A stretch of DNA of 64,000 bases from Kosakonia radicincitans DSM 16656 (GCF_000280495.2 NZ_CP018016.1:1426001-1490000); one strand, 5' to 3'. Shown: positions 46,865-57,599, numbered from the stretch's first letter. Numbers and translations: made by a program. Notes: a model not told the origin generated them from the sequence alone.

Positions 46865-47557
46865 ATGAAACATGACCATTTTGTTGTGCAAAGCCCACTC
46901 GCCCCGGCTAAACAGCTCCTGCTGTTGTTCCATGGTGTTGGCGATAATCCGGTCTCCATGGGCGAAATTGGTAGCTGGTTTGTTCCGCACTTTCCCGATG
47001 CACTGATTGTCAGCATTGGCGGCATTGAAGCCGCAGGCGCGGGACGCCAATGGTTCTCCGTTGAGGGTGTGACGGAAGAGAATCGCCAGCAGCGTGTGGA
47101 TGCGGTGATGCCGCAGTTTATCGACATTGTGCGTTACTGGCAGCAGCAGAGCGGTGTCAGCCCTTTGGCGACGGCGCTTATCGGTTTCTCGCAGGGCGCA
47201 ATTATGGCGCTGGAAGGGATGAAGGCGCAGCCGGATCTGGCATCACGCGTGATTGCTTTTAACGGTCGTTACGCCAGTCTGCCGGAAAATGCCGTCAGCG
47301 CCCAGACGATCCATCTCATTCACGGTGGCGAAGATCGGGTGATCGATCTGGCATGGGCGGTAAGCGCACAGGAAGCACTGCTGCATCTTGGCGGTGATGT
47401 GACGCTGGATATCGTCGATGATTTAGGCCATGCGATTGACGATCGCAGTATCGAACTGGCGTTAAATCATCTGCGTTACACCGTGCCGAAACACTACTTT
47501 GACGAAGCGTTAAGCGGCGGTAAGCCGAACGATGACGATATTATTGAATTGCTGTAA
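46865..47557 (+). CDS. ypfH: YpfH, alpha/beta-hydrolase family carboxylesterase
   Basis: 230 residues from the ATG at 46865, preceded by AAGGAG; upstream codons have no homology. The nucleophile elbow GFSQG (Ser109) is at 107-111, with the catalytic Asp and His likely in GGEDRVIDLA and DDLGHAID. E. coli YpfH shows esterase activity on short acyl esters; the natural substrate is unknown. It converges with ypfN. Confidence 0.93.
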   Translation: MKHDHFVVQSPLAPAKQLLLLFHGVGDNPVSMGEIGSWFVPHFPDALIVSIGGIEAAGAGRQWFSVEGVTEENRQQRVDAVMPQFIDIVRYWQQQSGVSPLATALIGFSQGAIMALEGMKAQPDLASRVIAFNGRYASLPENAVSAQTIHLIHGGEDRVIDLAWAVSAQEALLHLGGDVTLDIVDDLGHAIDDRSIELALNHLRYTVPKHYFDEALSGGKPNDDDIIELL

Positions 47558-47599
47558 AAGCGAATTCACCCCCGGCTGGGGGTGAATGCGTTAGCGGGG

Positions 47600-47800
47600 T
47601 TACTTTTTCGGCTGGTCCTTGTTCGGCCAGTCATCATCGTCATCCCATTTGTCGTTGAAATCACGATGCGGCGGCAGATCGGGTTTATTGGCGAGGAATT
47701 TTTTGTGATCGACGCGGTTAAGATCTTTGATCACGTTCAGCAGTACGCCAAGTAAAAACACCAGCACCAGAATCCACCAATATTTAGCAAGCCAGTCCAT
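47600..47800 (-). CDS. ypfN: YpfN, small membrane protein (UPF0370)
   Basis: 66 residues from the ATG at 47800 ([20 protein letters not shown]), preceded by GGAGGATTGC. One transmembrane helix, then a very acidic tail (WDDDDDWPN). It is conserved across enterobacteria with no known function. It sits 17 bp downstream of dapE and is likely co-transcribed. Confidence 0.92.
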   Translation of the reverse strand: MDWLAKYWWILVLVFLLGVLLNVIKDLNRVDHKKFLANKPDLPPHRDFNDKWDDDDDWPNKDQPKK

Positions 47801-47817
47801 GCAATCCTCCAGACCCG

Positions 47818-48945
47818 TCAGGCAATGAGTTGTTCCATAATGCGTTGATACATGCGGGCAAGCAGCTGTAAATCCGCCGCATTCACACACTCGTTGATTT
47901 TATGAATGGTCGCGTTCACTGGCCCCAGTTCAACGACCTGCGCGCCCATACGCGCGATAAAGCGCCCATCGGACGTGCCGCCTGTGGTTAACAGTTGCGG
48001 TCTGATCTCATTATAGTGCTCGATAGCGTTCACCACCGCATCGACCAGCTTGCCGCGCCCGGTCAGGAAAGGCTGCCCGGAAAGCCACCAGTCTACGGTG
48101 TAGCGCAGCTGATGTTTTTCCAGCAGCGCCTGTACCTGCGCTTTAATCATCTCGTCGGTCAGTTCAGTGCTGAAACGGAAGTTAAACTGCACAAACAGAT
48201 CGCCAGGAATGACGTTATTGCTGCCGGTGCCTGCTTTGATATTGGCAATCTGCATGCTGGTCGGCGGGAAGTATTCGTTGCCGCGATCCCACTCAATTGC
48301 CACCAGCTCGTTGAGCATTGGCGCAGCGCGGTGTACCGGGTTATCGGCAAGATGCGGGTAAGCCACATGGCCCTGCACACCGTGAATTGTCAGGTTGCAG
48401 GTCAGGGAGCCGCGACGACCGTTTTTCACCACGTCGCCAACCACTTCCGAACTGGAGGGTTCGCCAACCAGGCAATAATCAAGACGTTCGTTGCGCGCCA
48501 TCAGCGCCTCGACCACTTTTACCGTACCGTTGGCAGCGCTGGCTTCTTCATCAGACGTGATCAGAAAGGCAAGGCGTCCTTTATGTTGCGGGTGCTGTGC
48601 GACAAAACGTTCGGCGGCGACTACCATCGCGGCCAGCGAACCTTTCATGTCTGCCGCGCCGCGGCCAAATAGCATGCCATCACGAATGGTCGGTTCAAAC
48701 GGCGGGTTGATCCAGCGATCGGCATCGCCGGCAGGCACCACATCGGTATGCCCGGCGAACGCCAGCGTCTCCCCCTGGCCGCGCCATGCCCAGAAGTTGA
48801 GCGTGTCGCCAAAGTTCATCGGCTCGATGGTAAAACCGATGGCACGCAGACGTTCAATCATTAACGCCTGGCAACCTTCATCATTTGGACTCAGAGAAGG
48901 GCGACGAATAAGCTGCTGTGTCAGCTCAATAACCGGGCACGACAT
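47818..48945 (-). CDS. dapE: Succinyl-diaminopimelate desuccinylase
   Basis: 375 residues, M20 di-zinc hydrolase of lysine/peptidoglycan precursor synthesis. Metal and catalytic residues are visible: [12 protein letters not shown] (His66), [10 protein letters not shown] (Asp99), SDEEASA (Glu133 and Glu134) and the C-terminal His in [11 protein letters not shown]. It is downstream of yffB with a 3-bp gap, as in E. coli. Confidence 0.97.
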   Translation of the reverse strand: MSCPVIELTQQLIRRPSLSPNDEGCQALMIERLRAIGFTIEPMNFGDTLNFWAWRGQGETLAFAGHTDVVPAGDADRWINPPFEPTIRDGMLFGRGAADMKGSLAAMVVAAERFVAQHPQHKGRLAFLITSDEEASAANGTVKVVEALMARNERLDYCLVGEPSSSEVVGDVVKNGRRGSLTCNLTIHGVQGHVAYPHLADNPVHRAAPMLNELVAIEWDRGNEYFPPTSMQIANIKAGTGSNNVIPGDLFVQFNFRFSTELTDEMIKAQVQALLEKHQLRYTVDWWLSGQPFLTGRGKLVDAVVNAIEHYNEIRPQLLTTGGTSDGRFIARMGAQVVELGPVNATIHKINECVNAADLQLLARMYQRIMEQLIA

Positions 48946-48948
48946 AAA

Positions 48949-49305
48949 CTACACCTCGTTGATAAACTTCTCATAACTGGATTCATTGAAACCCAGCAGC
49001 ATAGGCTTACCGGGCGCGCAGAGCAATGGGCGTTTGATGATTGACGGCATTTCAAGCATCAGCGCGGCGGCGGCATCGGCGTTGGTAATAGTGGCACGCA
49101 GGCTTTCATCCAGCTTACGCCAGGTGGTGCCGCGGGTATTCAGCAAGGCTTCCCAGCCAAGTTCATCAATAAATGTACGCAGTAATTGGGCATCAAGGCC
49201 GTCAGCGCGGTAATCGTGAAAGCGATAGTCCATCTGGTTCGCTTCCAGCCAGCGGCGCGCTTTTTTGATGGTGTCGCAATTTTTAATGCCGTACATTGTG
49301 ATCAT
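48949..49305 (-). CDS. yffB: YffB, Spx/ArsC-family thioredoxin-fold protein
   Basis: 118 residues from the ATG at 49305 ([20 protein letters not shown]), the E. coli length; a start 12 codons upstream is possible but unlikely. The redox-type Cys10 is in KNCDT, with RPLLC near residue 91. E. coli YffB is a glutathione-associated thiol reductase-like protein of uncertain role. It is the first gene of yffB-dapE-ypfN. Confidence 0.93.
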   Translation of the reverse strand: MITMYGIKNCDTIKKARRWLEANQMDYRFHDYRADGLDAQLLRTFIDELGWEALLNTRGTTWRKLDESLRATITNADAAAALMLEMPSIIKRPLLCAPGKPMLLGFNESSYEKFINEV

Positions 49306-49396
49306 GGTGAATCCTTTTGTCTCATTTTTGGATATTTGCACAAGAAATTAGAATAACGGAATGTAATTAAAATATCATTCTTCTGCTAATACGGTT

Positions 49397-49834
49397 TTAA
49401 CGAATGTAACCGCTTTGTTCCAGTTTGAATAAACTTTCAGATGTTGCGCATACCATTCCAGTGGTTAAAAAACGGAAACCATATTGTTGATAAAATCCTG
49501 TCTTTTCCGGAACTGAATATATAAATGTTTTGCCGAAGGGTAATAACGTTTTAACAATATTGATCATCAACTGCTTACCATAACCGCGGCCCTGCATTTC
49601 AGGCGCAACAACAATATCCGCCGCATAGCTGGCCCATGTCAGATCGCTGATGGCGCGCGCCGTGGCGACCAGTTTCCCCTCATGGTAACCGAACCAGCAG
49701 AAGGTGCTGTTACGCCATGCCTGCTCGACTAATGCCGGGTCGCGCTGGTTGAGCCCACCGGCGGCGAGCAGCGCTGTCACTTCCTGCCAGTCAACATGTT
49801 CAATTGCGGATTTATCGTACAATGTGATCGCCAT
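49397..49834 (-). CDS. GNAT-family N-acetyltransferase
   Basis: 145 residues with the GNAT acetyl-CoA site VVAPEMQGRGYGKQLM (about 75-90) and a late YSVPEKTGFYQQYGF strand. The substrate is unknown; small aminoacyl or antibiotic-type acceptors are typical but cannot be claimed. E. coli K-12 has no gene at this site between yffB and ypfM. The last third of the gene and the flanking DNA are AT-rich compared with neighbours, which suggests acquisition. Confidence 0.85.
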   Translation of the reverse strand: MAITLYDKSAIEHVDWQEVTALLAAGGLNQRDPALVEQAWRNSTFCWFGYHEGKLVATARAISDLTWASYAADIVVAPEMQGRGYGKQLMINIVKTLLPFGKTFIYSVPEKTGFYQQYGFRFLTTGMVCATSESLFKLEQSGYIR

Positions 49835-50020
49835 TTTATTTATCCTTATAGAGCCTGTGGAATATTGCTATCACTCACAGTAAAAACCGAATTGCCGGCG
49901 CATAGTTAACACAGCTCCATTAAAAATACCCTGCTAATGATGAGTGAAGCAATCAGTTAAAATACCTTCACAGTCATCGGGGCGTTTAGTAGAATGGCGG
50001 CGATAATAAGAGAGGTTGTT

Positions 50021-50080
50021 ATGATTGAACATGAACTGGGGAACTGGAAAGATTTTATCGAAGGCATGCTTCGTAAATAA
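50021..50080 (+). CDS. ypfM: YpfM small protein (19 aa)
   Basis: The 19-codon frame reads MIEHELGNWKDFIEGMLRK, differing from E. coli YpfM at only two or three positions (from memory). AGAGG lies 6-9 nt upstream of the ATG. The protein is short, amphipathic and of unknown function, but it is verified as expressed in E. coli. It is placed, as there, between yffB and acrD, and shares the acrD terminator. Confidence 0.9.
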   Translation: MIEHELGNWKDFIEGMLRK

Positions 50081-50140
50081 TTTCCTGACGAATAGTTAAG
50101 CAGTGACGGCTTAAAAATAAAATGTGACCAATCACATAAA

Positions 50141-50170
50141 AAAAGGCGACTCCACGGAGTCGCCTTTTTG
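50141..50170. terminator. Bidirectional terminator between ypfM and acrD
   Basis: GGCGACTC (50145-50152) pairs with GAGTCGCC (50157-50164), with an A-run on one side and a T-run on the other, so it can stop transcription from both directions. Confidence 0.85.
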
Positions 50171-50176
50171 CTGGCT

Positions 50177-53100
50177 TTATTGCGCGCGCTCTTTCAGCGG
50201 GAAGCGGCGACGTACCAGCACAAAGAACAGCGGGACGAAGAAGATGGCCAGGATGGTGGCCGAGAGCATCCCGCCGATAACGCCCGTATCGACCGCGTGC
50301 TGGCTGCCGGAACCTGCCCCGGTGCTGGTCGCCATCGGCAGTACGCCGAAGACAAAGGCCAGCGAGGTCATCAAAATAGGGCGCAGACGCTGGCGGCAGG
50401 CATGCAGCGTTGAAACCAGCAGATCTTCACCTTTCGCATTCATGTCGTTGGCAAATTCAACAATCAGAATGGCGTTCTTCGCCGACAGGCCGATAACCGT
50501 CAGCAGACCGACCTGGAAATAAACATCGTTTTCCAGCCCGCGCAGCCAGGTTGCGAGCAGCGCACCGATCACGCCGAGCGGCACGACCAGCATTACCGAG
50601 AACGGCACCGACCAGCTCTCATACAGTGCCGCCAGACACAGGAACACCACCAGCAGCGACACGGCATACAGCGCAGGCGCCTGCGCGCCGGAGAGCCGTT
50701 CCTGATAGGACATCGCCGTCCACTCCAGCCCAAAACCGGTCGGCAACTGTTTGACCAGCTTCTCCATCACATCCATTGCCGTACCGGTACTGACGCCGGG
50801 AGCGGACTCCCCGATAATCTCCAGCGCAGCATAGCCGTTGTAACGTTCGAGGCGCGGCGAACCGGTTTCCCAGCGCGAGGTGGCAAAGGCTGAGAAGGGT
50901 ACCATCGTTCCGCTGCTGTTGCGCACGTACCAGAGGTTGATATCGTCCGGTAACATACGGTACTTCGCGGCGGCCTGTACGTAGACTTTCTTCACGCGAC
51001 CGCGATCCATAAAGTCATTAACGTAGCTGGAACCCCAGGCTGTTTGCAGCGTGTCGTTGATATCATCAATCGACACGCCCAGCGCCTGCGCTTTGCGCTG
51101 ATCGATATCAATTTGCAACTGTGCGCTGTCGTCGAGGCCGTTATGGCGAACACGGGTCAGCGCCGGATCTTTCGCTGCCATCTCCAGCAGCCGGTCACGT
51201 GCCGCCATCAGCGCATCGTGGCCCGCTCCGGCGTGATCCTGCAACTCCATATCAAAACCGGCGGAACTGCCCATCCCGCTGATGGCTGGCGGGCTGCTGG
51301 CAAAGACGCGGGCTTCATTAATGCGGTTAAAGGCTTTGGTGGCGCGTTCAATAATGGCGGCGGCGCTGCCGGTTGTCGGGTTACGCGCATCCCAGTCTTT
51401 CAGGCGGACAAACAGGCGCGCAACGTTTTGCCCGTTCCCCCCAGGACCGGAACCGACGGTAGAGAAGACCGATTCGACATTCTCTTTTTCATGAGTGAAA
51501 AAGTAATCTTCGACTTTTTGCACCACTTTCAGCGTCTGTTGCTGCGTTGCGCCGCTCGGTAATTGCACGGAAGTGGTGAACATCCCGCGGTCTTCCAGCG
51601 GCAGAAACGAAGTGGGCAGGCGCAGGAAGAGCAGCACCATGCCGCCAATCAGCAGCACGTAGAGAACAATCCAGCGCAGGCTGCGGTGGAGGATTTTCCC
51701 AACCACGGTTTCATAGCGATGCGCATTGCGGTCGAAAATACGGTTAAATGCGCCAAAGAACCCTTTCTGCCCGTGTAACTCGCCCTTGTGCAGCGGCTTC
51801 AGCAGCGTCGAGCACAGCGCCGGGGTGAGGATCATCGCCACCAGCACCGACAGTACCATCGCCGACACAATGGTGATGGAGAACTGACGGTAGATAGCGC
51901 CCGTGGTGCCGCCAAAGAAAGCCATCGGCACAAATACCGCCGACAGCACCATCGCAATCCCGACCAGCGCGCCCTGGATCTGCCCCATCGATTTGCGCGT
52001 CGCTTCCCTGGGCGAAAGCCCCTCTTCGGTCATGATGCGTTCGACGTTCTCGACCACCACAATCGCATCGTCCACCAACAGACCGATGGCCAGCACCATG
52101 GCGAACATGGTCAGTGTGTTGATGCTGTAACCGAAGGAATAAAGCACCGCGAACGTGCCGAGCAGCACGACCGGTACGGCAATGGTGGGGATCAGGGTGG
52201 CACGGAAGTTTTGCAGGAACAGATACATCACCAGGAATACCAGTAAGATCGCTTCCAGCAGGGTTTTCACCACGTCGATAATGGAGGCTTTTACAAACGA
52301 CGTGGTTTCATAAGCGACTTTATATTCCAGACCATGCGGAAAAAAGGGCTCCAGCTCGTTAAGCCGGTTGATCACCTGCTCGGCGGTCTCCATTTCGTTG
52401 GCGCCGGAGGCCAGCTTCACCCCCAGACCGGAGGCGGCTTTACCATTAAAGCGGCTTAAGTAATCATATTTTTCTGCGCCCAGTTCCACCGTTGCGACAT
52501 CGCCCAGCCGCACTTCGGAACCATCCTGGTTGACGCGCAGCGTGATATTGCGAAACTGTTCCGGCGTTTGTAATAGCGACTGCGCATTGATGGTGGCGTT
52601 AAGCGCCTGGCGGTCAACGGAAGGCGTACCGCCAAGCTGGCCGACAGCGATCTGCGCGTTCTGCGACGAAATGGCTTTGGTAACGTCGGATGCGGTGAGC
52701 TGGTAGCTGTTGAGTTTTGCCGGGTCGAGCCAGATGCGCATCGAATATTGCGAACCGTACGCGTCGATATCGCCGACGCCGTTGACGCGGCTGATAGGGT
52801 CCTGAATATTACTGGCGACATAATCGGCGATATCCTGTTTATCCATCGAGCCGTCGGTGGATACGAAGGCGATGGTCAGGATGTTGGTATCACCGGTTTT
52901 ACGCACCGTTACGCCCTGATTCTGTACCGCCTGCGGCAGCTTACGCAGCGCGGACTGCAACTGGTTTTGCACCTGTTGCACGGCTTCATCCGGGTTGGTT
53001 CCGGCACTAAAGTTCAGCGTCACCGTCGCCTGGCCGGTTGCGCTACTTTGCGATGACATATACATCAGATTATCGAGGCCAGTCATATTCTGCTCGATAA

Positions 53101-53290
53101 CCTGGGTGACGGTATTTTCCAGAGTTTGCGCTGAAGCGCCAGGGTAGTTAGCAGTAATACGAACGTTCGGTGGTGCTAAATCAGGATATTGCTCGACGGG
53201 TAAAGAGATAATGGCAAGTGTCCCCGTAAGACAGATCAGGATCGCCAGCACCCACGCAAAAATGGGGCGATCAATAAAAAAATTCGCCAT
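50177..53290 (-). CDS. acrD: AcrD, RND aminoglycoside/anionic drug efflux pump
   Basis: 1037 residues, same length as E. coli AcrD. RND-family inner-membrane proton antiporter with 12 helices; it works with AcrA and TolC encoded elsewhere. The proton-relay Asp pair is in [19 protein letters not shown] (about 407-408) and the Lys in the [14 protein letters not shown] region (about 940). AcrD rather than AcrB is indicated by near identity of the N-terminal sequence [17 protein letters not shown] to E. coli AcrD, by length, and by position next to yffB-dapE. No adaptor gene is adjacent, as for acrD in E. coli. No clear BaeR or CpxR box was identified. Confidence 0.95.
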   Translation of the reverse strand: MANFFIDRPIFAWVLAILICLTGTLAIISLPVEQYPDLAPPNVRITANYPGASAQTLENTVTQVIEQNMTGLDNLMYMSSQSSATGQATVTLNFSAGTNPDEAVQQVQNQLQSALRKLPQAVQNQGVTVRKTGDTNILTIAFVSTDGSMDKQDIADYVASNIQDPISRVNGVGDIDAYGSQYSMRIWLDPAKLNSYQLTASDVTKAISSQNAQIAVGQLGGTPSVDRQALNATINAQSLLQTPEQFRNITLRVNQDGSEVRLGDVATVELGAEKYDYLSRFNGKAASGLGVKLASGANEMETAEQVINRLNELEPFFPHGLEYKVAYETTSFVKASIIDVVKTLLEAILLVFLVMYLFLQNFRATLIPTIAVPVVLLGTFAVLYSFGYSINTLTMFAMVLAIGLLVDDAIVVVENVERIMTEEGLSPREATRKSMGQIQGALVGIAMVLSAVFVPMAFFGGTTGAIYRQFSITIVSAMVLSVLVAMILTPALCSTLLKPLHKGELHGQKGFFGAFNRIFDRNAHRYETVVGKILHRSLRWIVLYVLLIGGMVLLFLRLPTSFLPLEDRGMFTTSVQLPSGATQQQTLKVVQKVEDYFFTHEKENVESVFSTVGSGPGGNGQNVARLFVRLKDWDARNPTTGSAAAIIERATKAFNRINEARVFASSPPAISGMGSSAGFDMELQDHAGAGHDALMAARDRLLEMAAKDPALTRVRHNGLDDSAQLQIDIDQRKAQALGVSIDDINDTLQTAWGSSYVNDFMDRGRVKKVYVQAAAKYRMLPDDINLWYVRNSSGTMVPFSAFATSRWETGSPRLERYNGYAALEIIGESAPGVSTGTAMDVMEKLVKQLPTGFGLEWTAMSYQERLSGAQAPALYAVSLLVVFLCLAALYESWSVPFSVMLVVPLGVIGALLATWLRGLENDVYFQVGLLTVIGLSAKNAILIVEFANDMNAKGEDLLVSTLHACRQRLRPILMTSLAFVFGVLPMATSTGAGSGSQHAVDTGVIGGMLSATILAIFFVPLFFVLVRRRFPLKERAQ

Positions 53291-53738
53291 CAGAAAGAAA
53301 ACCTCATATCGCTGCGTATCGTTATAGTCACATTGCTTGCATCAATGTAGCGGCAATGCAGAAACCAATCGTGGAGAAAAAAAGGAGAAAATGTAAATTA
53401 TCATGCCTGTTTAAGGCGTATCTATGCAGAACCTATTTTAACCCAAATTTTCTTCCGTCATTTCGTCAGTCTAAAGACGTTTTTTTACAGTTATTGATTA
53501 TTTGCGCTATTGGCAGCAAAAAACACCCGCCTGATGGTCGCGCCGCACGGAGCCCTTTTTAACCCTGCCAATCAGACGCATTTGTTCCAAAATGCGTCTG
53601 GAAATTGATCTGCTACAAGTTCGTGACAAATAGATAACCTTCCTGGGCAATTGAACATTGCCTGTCTCTGAGACTCCCGGTAAATAAAATGCCTGATTAA
53701 AACCAGGGTTAAACAAATTAAATAAAAAGAAGGTTGCC
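53291..53738. other. acrD-aegA divergent intergenic region; no narQ
   Basis: 448 bp without a recognisable gene. It must hold the acrD and aegA promoters. In E. coli narQ lies here; no NarQ-like coding sequence is present. A strong hairpin lies at 53573-53600, and a poor FNR-like sequence (TTGATCTGCTACAA) at 53605-53618. Confidence 0.7.
53573..53600. terminator. Hairpin upstream of aegA
   Basis: CAGACGCATTT (53573-53583) pairs perfectly with AAATGCGTCTG (53590-53600) around a GTTCCA loop. It has no T-run. It may be an operator, an mRNA leader structure or the terminator of a lost upstream gene. Confidence 0.4.
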
Positions 53739-55718
53739 ATGAATCGTTTTATTATGGCGAACAGCCAACAATGTATAGGATGTCGTGCCTGTGAAGTTGC
53801 CTGCGTGATGGCGCATAACAATGAGCTACATGTATTAAGCCCCGAACAATTTCATCCGCGAATTACAGTTATTAAAAATCAACAGCAGCGCAGCGCGGTG
53901 ACCTGTCATCATTGTGAAGCTGCGCCCTGTGCCCGCAGTTGCCCGAACGGCGCCATTAGCCGCGTTGATGATTCCGTACAGGTTAACCAGCAGAAATGTA
54001 TTGGCTGCAAATCCTGCGTTGTCGCCTGTCCATTCGGCACCATGCAAGTGCTTGTTACCCCCGTTGGCGAAGGCCAGGTAAAAGCGACAGCGCACAAATG
54101 CGATCTCTGCGCGGGTCGCGCTGACGGTCCGGCCTGCGTGCAAAATTGTCCGGCAGACGCGATGCAACTGGTTAATAGCGACGTGCTGGCGAATCTGGCA
54201 AAAACACGTCGTCTGCGTACTGCAGGCCATGAAGCTCAGCCGTGGCACAGTGTTGCGGCGCAGACTTCTGCGTTTGACGATCGCAAGGTGCTGCAGATGC
54301 GTAAAACGCCCGCGCGCGGAGAGCCGGATAAACTGCCACTGGCGGCACGCAAGTGCGGTTTTGATGAAATCTATCTGCCGTTTCGCGCTGACCAGGCGCA
54401 GCGTGAAGCGCAACGTTGTCTGAGCTGCGGTGAACACAGCATCTGCGAATGGACCTGTCCGCTGCACAACCATATTCCGCAGTGGGTTGCGCGGGTGAAA
54501 GAGGGCGATATTGCCTCCGCCGTTGAGCTTTCCCATCAAACTAACTGCCTGCCGGAGATCACCGGGCGCGTCTGCCCGCAGGATCGTTTATGTGAAGGCG
54601 CCTGCACGGTGCGCGATGAGTACGGCGCGGTGACCATCGGCAATATCGAGCGTTACATTTCCGATCGGGCGCTGGCGCAGGGCTGGCGACCAGATTTAGG
54701 GCAGGTGCAGGCAGTGGATAAACGCATCGCTATTATCGGTGCCGGTCCTGCCGGGCTGGCCTGCGCGGATGTGCTGGCGCGTCATGGCGTCAGCGCGACC
54801 GTCTTTGACCGTCACCCCGAAATCGGCGGTCTGCTGACTTTTGGTATTCCCTCCTTCAAGCTGGATAAATCCCTGCTGGCGCGCCGCCGGGAAATCTTCA
54901 GCGCGATGGGCATCCGTTTCGAGCTGAACTGCGAGATCGGCAAGGATATCGCGCTGGATACGCTGCTGAGTGATTACGACGCGGTGTTTATCGGCGTGGG
55001 TACGTACCGTTCAATGCAGGCCAATTTGCCGAACGACGATGCACCTGGCGTGTATGATGCGCTGCCGTTTTTGATCGCCAATACGAAACAACTGATGGGG
55101 CTACCGGAAATTGCGCAAGAGCCGTTTATCAATACCGAAGGCCTGAATGTGGTGGTGCTGGGCGGCGGCGATACGGCGATGGACTGCGTGCGCACGGCGC
55201 TGCGCCACGGGGCGAGCAAAGTGACCTGCGCGTATCGGCGCGACGAAGCCAATATGCCCGGTTCGAAAAAAGAGGTGAAAAACGCTCGCGATGAAGGGGC
55301 GGAATTCGAATTTAATGTGCAACCCGTGAACGTGGAGCTGAATGAAAGCGGCAAGGTTTGCGGCATCCGTCTGCTGCGGACGCAACTGGGCGAACCGGAT
55401 GCCAAAGGGCGCCGTCGCCCGGTGCCGATTGCGGGCAGCGAGTTTGTCATGCCTGCCGATGCGGTGATCATGGCGTTTGGCTTTAACCCACATTCCATGC
55501 CGTGGCTGGAGCGTCAGGGTGTGCGCATGGATGAGTGGGGACGCATTGCCGCCAGCGTTAACAGCCCGTACCGTTACCAGACCAGCAATCCAAAAATTTT
55601 CGCCGGTGGCGATGCGGTACGAGGTGCCGATTTGGTGGTGACGGCCATGGCGGAAGGGCGTCATGCCGCGCAAGGCATGCTGGACTGGTTAGGGGTAAAA
55701 ACGCCGGATACGCATTAA
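53739..55718 (+). CDS. aegA: AegA, anaerobic iron-sulfur/FAD oxidoreductase
   Basis: 659 residues. The N-terminal 150 are a HycB-like ferredoxin module with four [4Fe-4S] motifs (CIGCRACEVAC, CHHCEAAPCARSC, CIGCKSCVVAC, CDLCAGRADGPACVQNC). A glutamate-synthase small-subunit-like part follows: Cys-rich linker, FAD site GAGPAGL (334-340), NAD(P)H site GGGDTAMD, and the C-terminal GGDAVRGADLV. E. coli aegA is needed for urate breakdown in anaerobic growth and is FNR-dependent. ATG at 53739 follows AGAAGG. Confidence 0.94.
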   Translation: MNRFIMANSQQCIGCRACEVACVMAHNNELHVLSPEQFHPRITVIKNQQQRSAVTCHHCEAAPCARSCPNGAISRVDDSVQVNQQKCIGCKSCVVACPFGTMQVLVTPVGEGQVKATAHKCDLCAGRADGPACVQNCPADAMQLVNSDVLANLAKTRRLRTAGHEAQPWHSVAAQTSAFDDRKVLQMRKTPARGEPDKLPLAARKCGFDEIYLPFRADQAQREAQRCLSCGEHSICEWTCPLHNHIPQWVARVKEGDIASAVELSHQTNCLPEITGRVCPQDRLCEGACTVRDEYGAVTIGNIERYISDRALAQGWRPDLGQVQAVDKRIAIIGAGPAGLACADVLARHGVSATVFDRHPEIGGLLTFGIPSFKLDKSLLARRREIFSAMGIRFELNCEIGKDIALDTLLSDYDAVFIGVGTYRSMQANLPNDDAPGVYDALPFLIANTKQLMGLPEIAQEPFINTEGLNVVVLGGGDTAMDCVRTALRHGASKVTCAYRRDEANMPGSKKEVKNARDEGAEFEFNVQPVNVELNESGKVCGIRLLRTQLGEPDAKGRRRPVPIAGSEFVMPADAVIMAFGFNPHSMPWLERQGVRMDEWGRIAASVNSPYRYQTSNPKIFAGGDAVRGADLVVTAMAEGRHAAQGMLDWLGVKTPDTH

Positions 55719-55785
55719 CACCTGGCGCGACAAAACAGGCTCTTCGGCATACTATAACGCTAAGTGTTAGTGCCCTGGAGCCTGT

Positions 55786-56361
55786 ATGTCACTGAAAATT
55801 AACGTCATCAAAGATAAAATCCTTTCTGAGAACTACTTTGTTCTGCGCAATATCACCTATGAACTGACCCGTAGCAACGGCGAAGTCATCCGCCATAAAC
55901 GCGAAGTTTATGACCGGGGCAACGGCGCAACGATCCTGCTGTATAACCGCGATAAAAAGAGCGTCCTGCTGATCCGCCAGTTCCGGGTGGCGACCTGGGT
56001 AAACGGCAATGAGGATGGCCGTCTGATTGAGAGCTGCGCCGGTTTGCTGGATGACGATGAACCGGAAGTCTGTATTCGCAAAGAGGCGATTGAAGAGACC
56101 GGTTACCAGGTCGGCGAGGTGCGTAAAGTCTTCGAACTCTATATGTCGCCGGGCGGCGTGACTGAGCTGGTACACTTTTTTATTGCTGAATATGGCGATG
56201 CGCAGCGGGTCAATAATGGCGGCGGCGTGGAAGATGAAGATATTGAAGTGCTGGAATTTCCGTTCAGCCAGGCACTGGAAATGGTCGCCAGCGGCGAGAT
56301 TCGCGATGGCAAGGCGGTGATTTTATTGCAGTACCTGAAATTATCCGGGTTAATGGACTGA
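55786..56361 (+). CDS. nudK: GDP-mannose pyrophosphatase NudK
   Basis: 191 residues, Nudix hydrolase. The Nudix box is [25 protein letters not shown] in outline (86-110), with the REUxEE core as KEAIEETG. It splits GDP-mannose to GMP and mannose-1-phosphate. It stands between aegA and ypfG on the same strand, as in E. coli (where the strand is opposite because the window is inverted). Confidence 0.94.
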   Translation: MSLKINVIKDKILSENYFVLRNITYELTRSNGEVIRHKREVYDRGNGATILLYNRDKKSVLLIRQFRVATWVNGNEDGRLIESCAGLLDDDEPEVCIRKEAIEETGYQVGEVRKVFELYMSPGGVTELVHFFIAEYGDAQRVNNGGGVEDEDIEVLEFPFSQALEMVASGEIRDGKAVILLQYLKLSGLMD

Positions 56362-56484
56362 ATTTTAAAGGGTTAATAGCGGGCAGTTTCAGATGAAGCT
56401 ATCCGATAAATCCGATTGAGCAAGCGAAGCCGGAGATAGAAGATACGCAGGTTCTGCGTCTCTTCTTCCGGGGTTGTACCATTC

Positions 56485-57528
56485 ATGCGTTATCGCGGCG
56501 TTTTCACTCTGCTGTTCGGGCTTTTCTCTGCGCCGTTGCTGTGGGCTGCGCCTGCACAACAATCTTTTTCCGACTGGCAGGTGACCTGCAATAACCAGAA
56601 TTTCTGCGTTGCGCGTAACACCGGCGAACACAATGGCTTGGTCATGACATTAGAGCGTAGCGCCGGTGCGCGAACCGATGCGACGCTGCGTATCGATCTG
56701 GGCGGGCTTGATCTGCCTGCGGCCAAAGAGCCGCCCATCGCTGGCCGCCTGCAGCTTGACGAACAACCGTTAACGCTGGCCGGAGCGCGCTGGCAAATCA
56801 CACCCTGGCATCTGATAACCAGTGACAGCGAAACCATCGCCCGTTTTCTGCAAACCATTCAGGAAGGGCAGGCCATTACCTTGCAGGGCAGCAAAGGGAT
56901 GATTTCGCTGGTGGGGCTGAAAGCCTCGCTGCTGTTCATTGATTCGCTGCAAAAACGCGTCGGCAGCGAAACGGCGTGGATTAAAAAGGGCGATGGCCCG
57001 CCGCTTAGCGTCCCGCCTGCGCCCGCATTGAAAGAGGTGGCTCAGGCGAGCGTGACCCCGACGCCGCTGACCCATGCGGAACTGAATGATTTGCTGGATT
57101 ACGGCAACTGGCGCATGAACAACAGCCAGTGTTCGCTGGATCCGATGCGCCGCCAGGTTCGCGTCTCGGCGCTCACCGATGACAAAGCGTTGCTGATGAT
57201 CGACTGTGAAGCCGGTGCGTATAACATTGTCGATCTGGCGTGGCTGGTGTCGCGGCAGAAACCGTTCGCCTCACAACCCGTTCGCCTGCATCTGCCGTTT
57301 ACGCCGGATAATGGTAACGATGAGATGGAGCTGATGAACGCGGTGTTTGACGAGAAAAGCGGCGAGCTGAACACATTGTCGAAAGGCCGTGGTTTGCAGG
57401 ATTGTGGCGTGTCGAGCCGCTGGCGTTTTGATGGCCAGCGTTTTCGCCTGGTACGTTACGCTCAGGAACCGGCCTGCGATGGCTGGCATGGCCCTGATGC
57501 GTGGCCCACGCTGTGGGTGACGCGCTAG
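56485..57528 (+). CDS. ypfG: YpfG, DUF1176 periplasmic protein
   Basis: 347 residues. A signal peptide (about 1-21, cleavage after LLWAA) directs it to the periplasm. DUF1176 proteins have a FSDWQVTCNNQNFCVA start and paired Cys residues; four Cys pairs can be seen, probably disulfides. Function unknown. ATG at 56485 is chosen because the signal peptide starts there. The terminator follows just after the stop. Confidence 0.9.
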   Translation: MRYRGVFTLLFGLFSAPLLWAAPAQQSFSDWQVTCNNQNFCVARNTGEHNGLVMTLERSAGARTDATLRIDLGGLDLPAAKEPPIAGRLQLDEQPLTLAGARWQITPWHLITSDSETIARFLQTIQEGQAITLQGSKGMISLVGLKASLLFIDSLQKRVGSETAWIKKGDGPPLSVPPAPALKEVAQASVTPTPLTHAELNDLLDYGNWRMNNSQCSLDPMRRQVRVSALTDDKALLMIDCEAGAYNIVDLAWLVSRQKPFASQPVRLHLPFTPDNGNDEMELMNAVFDEKSGELNTLSKGRGLQDCGVSSRWRFDGQRFRLVRYAQEPACDGWHGPDAWPTLWVTR

Positions 57529-57558
57529 AGCGCGCCCGACGGGTGTGAAAGAAAGGGG

Positions 57559-57599
57559 GGCGCCAGCCGTGACAAGCTGGCGCGCCGCAGGTTTATTTT
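57559..57599 (+). terminator. Terminator after ypfG
   Basis: GCGCCAGC (57560-57567) pairs with GCTGGCGC (57576-57583), then a GCCGCAGG spacer and T-rich run (TTTATTTTTT). It lies between the convergent ends of ypfG and tktB. Confidence 0.7.

Noticed and set aside
53356..53562. 68-aa frame between acrD and aegA
   Set aside because: Composition looks random, there is no ribosome binding site and no resemblance to NarQ or any protein I know.
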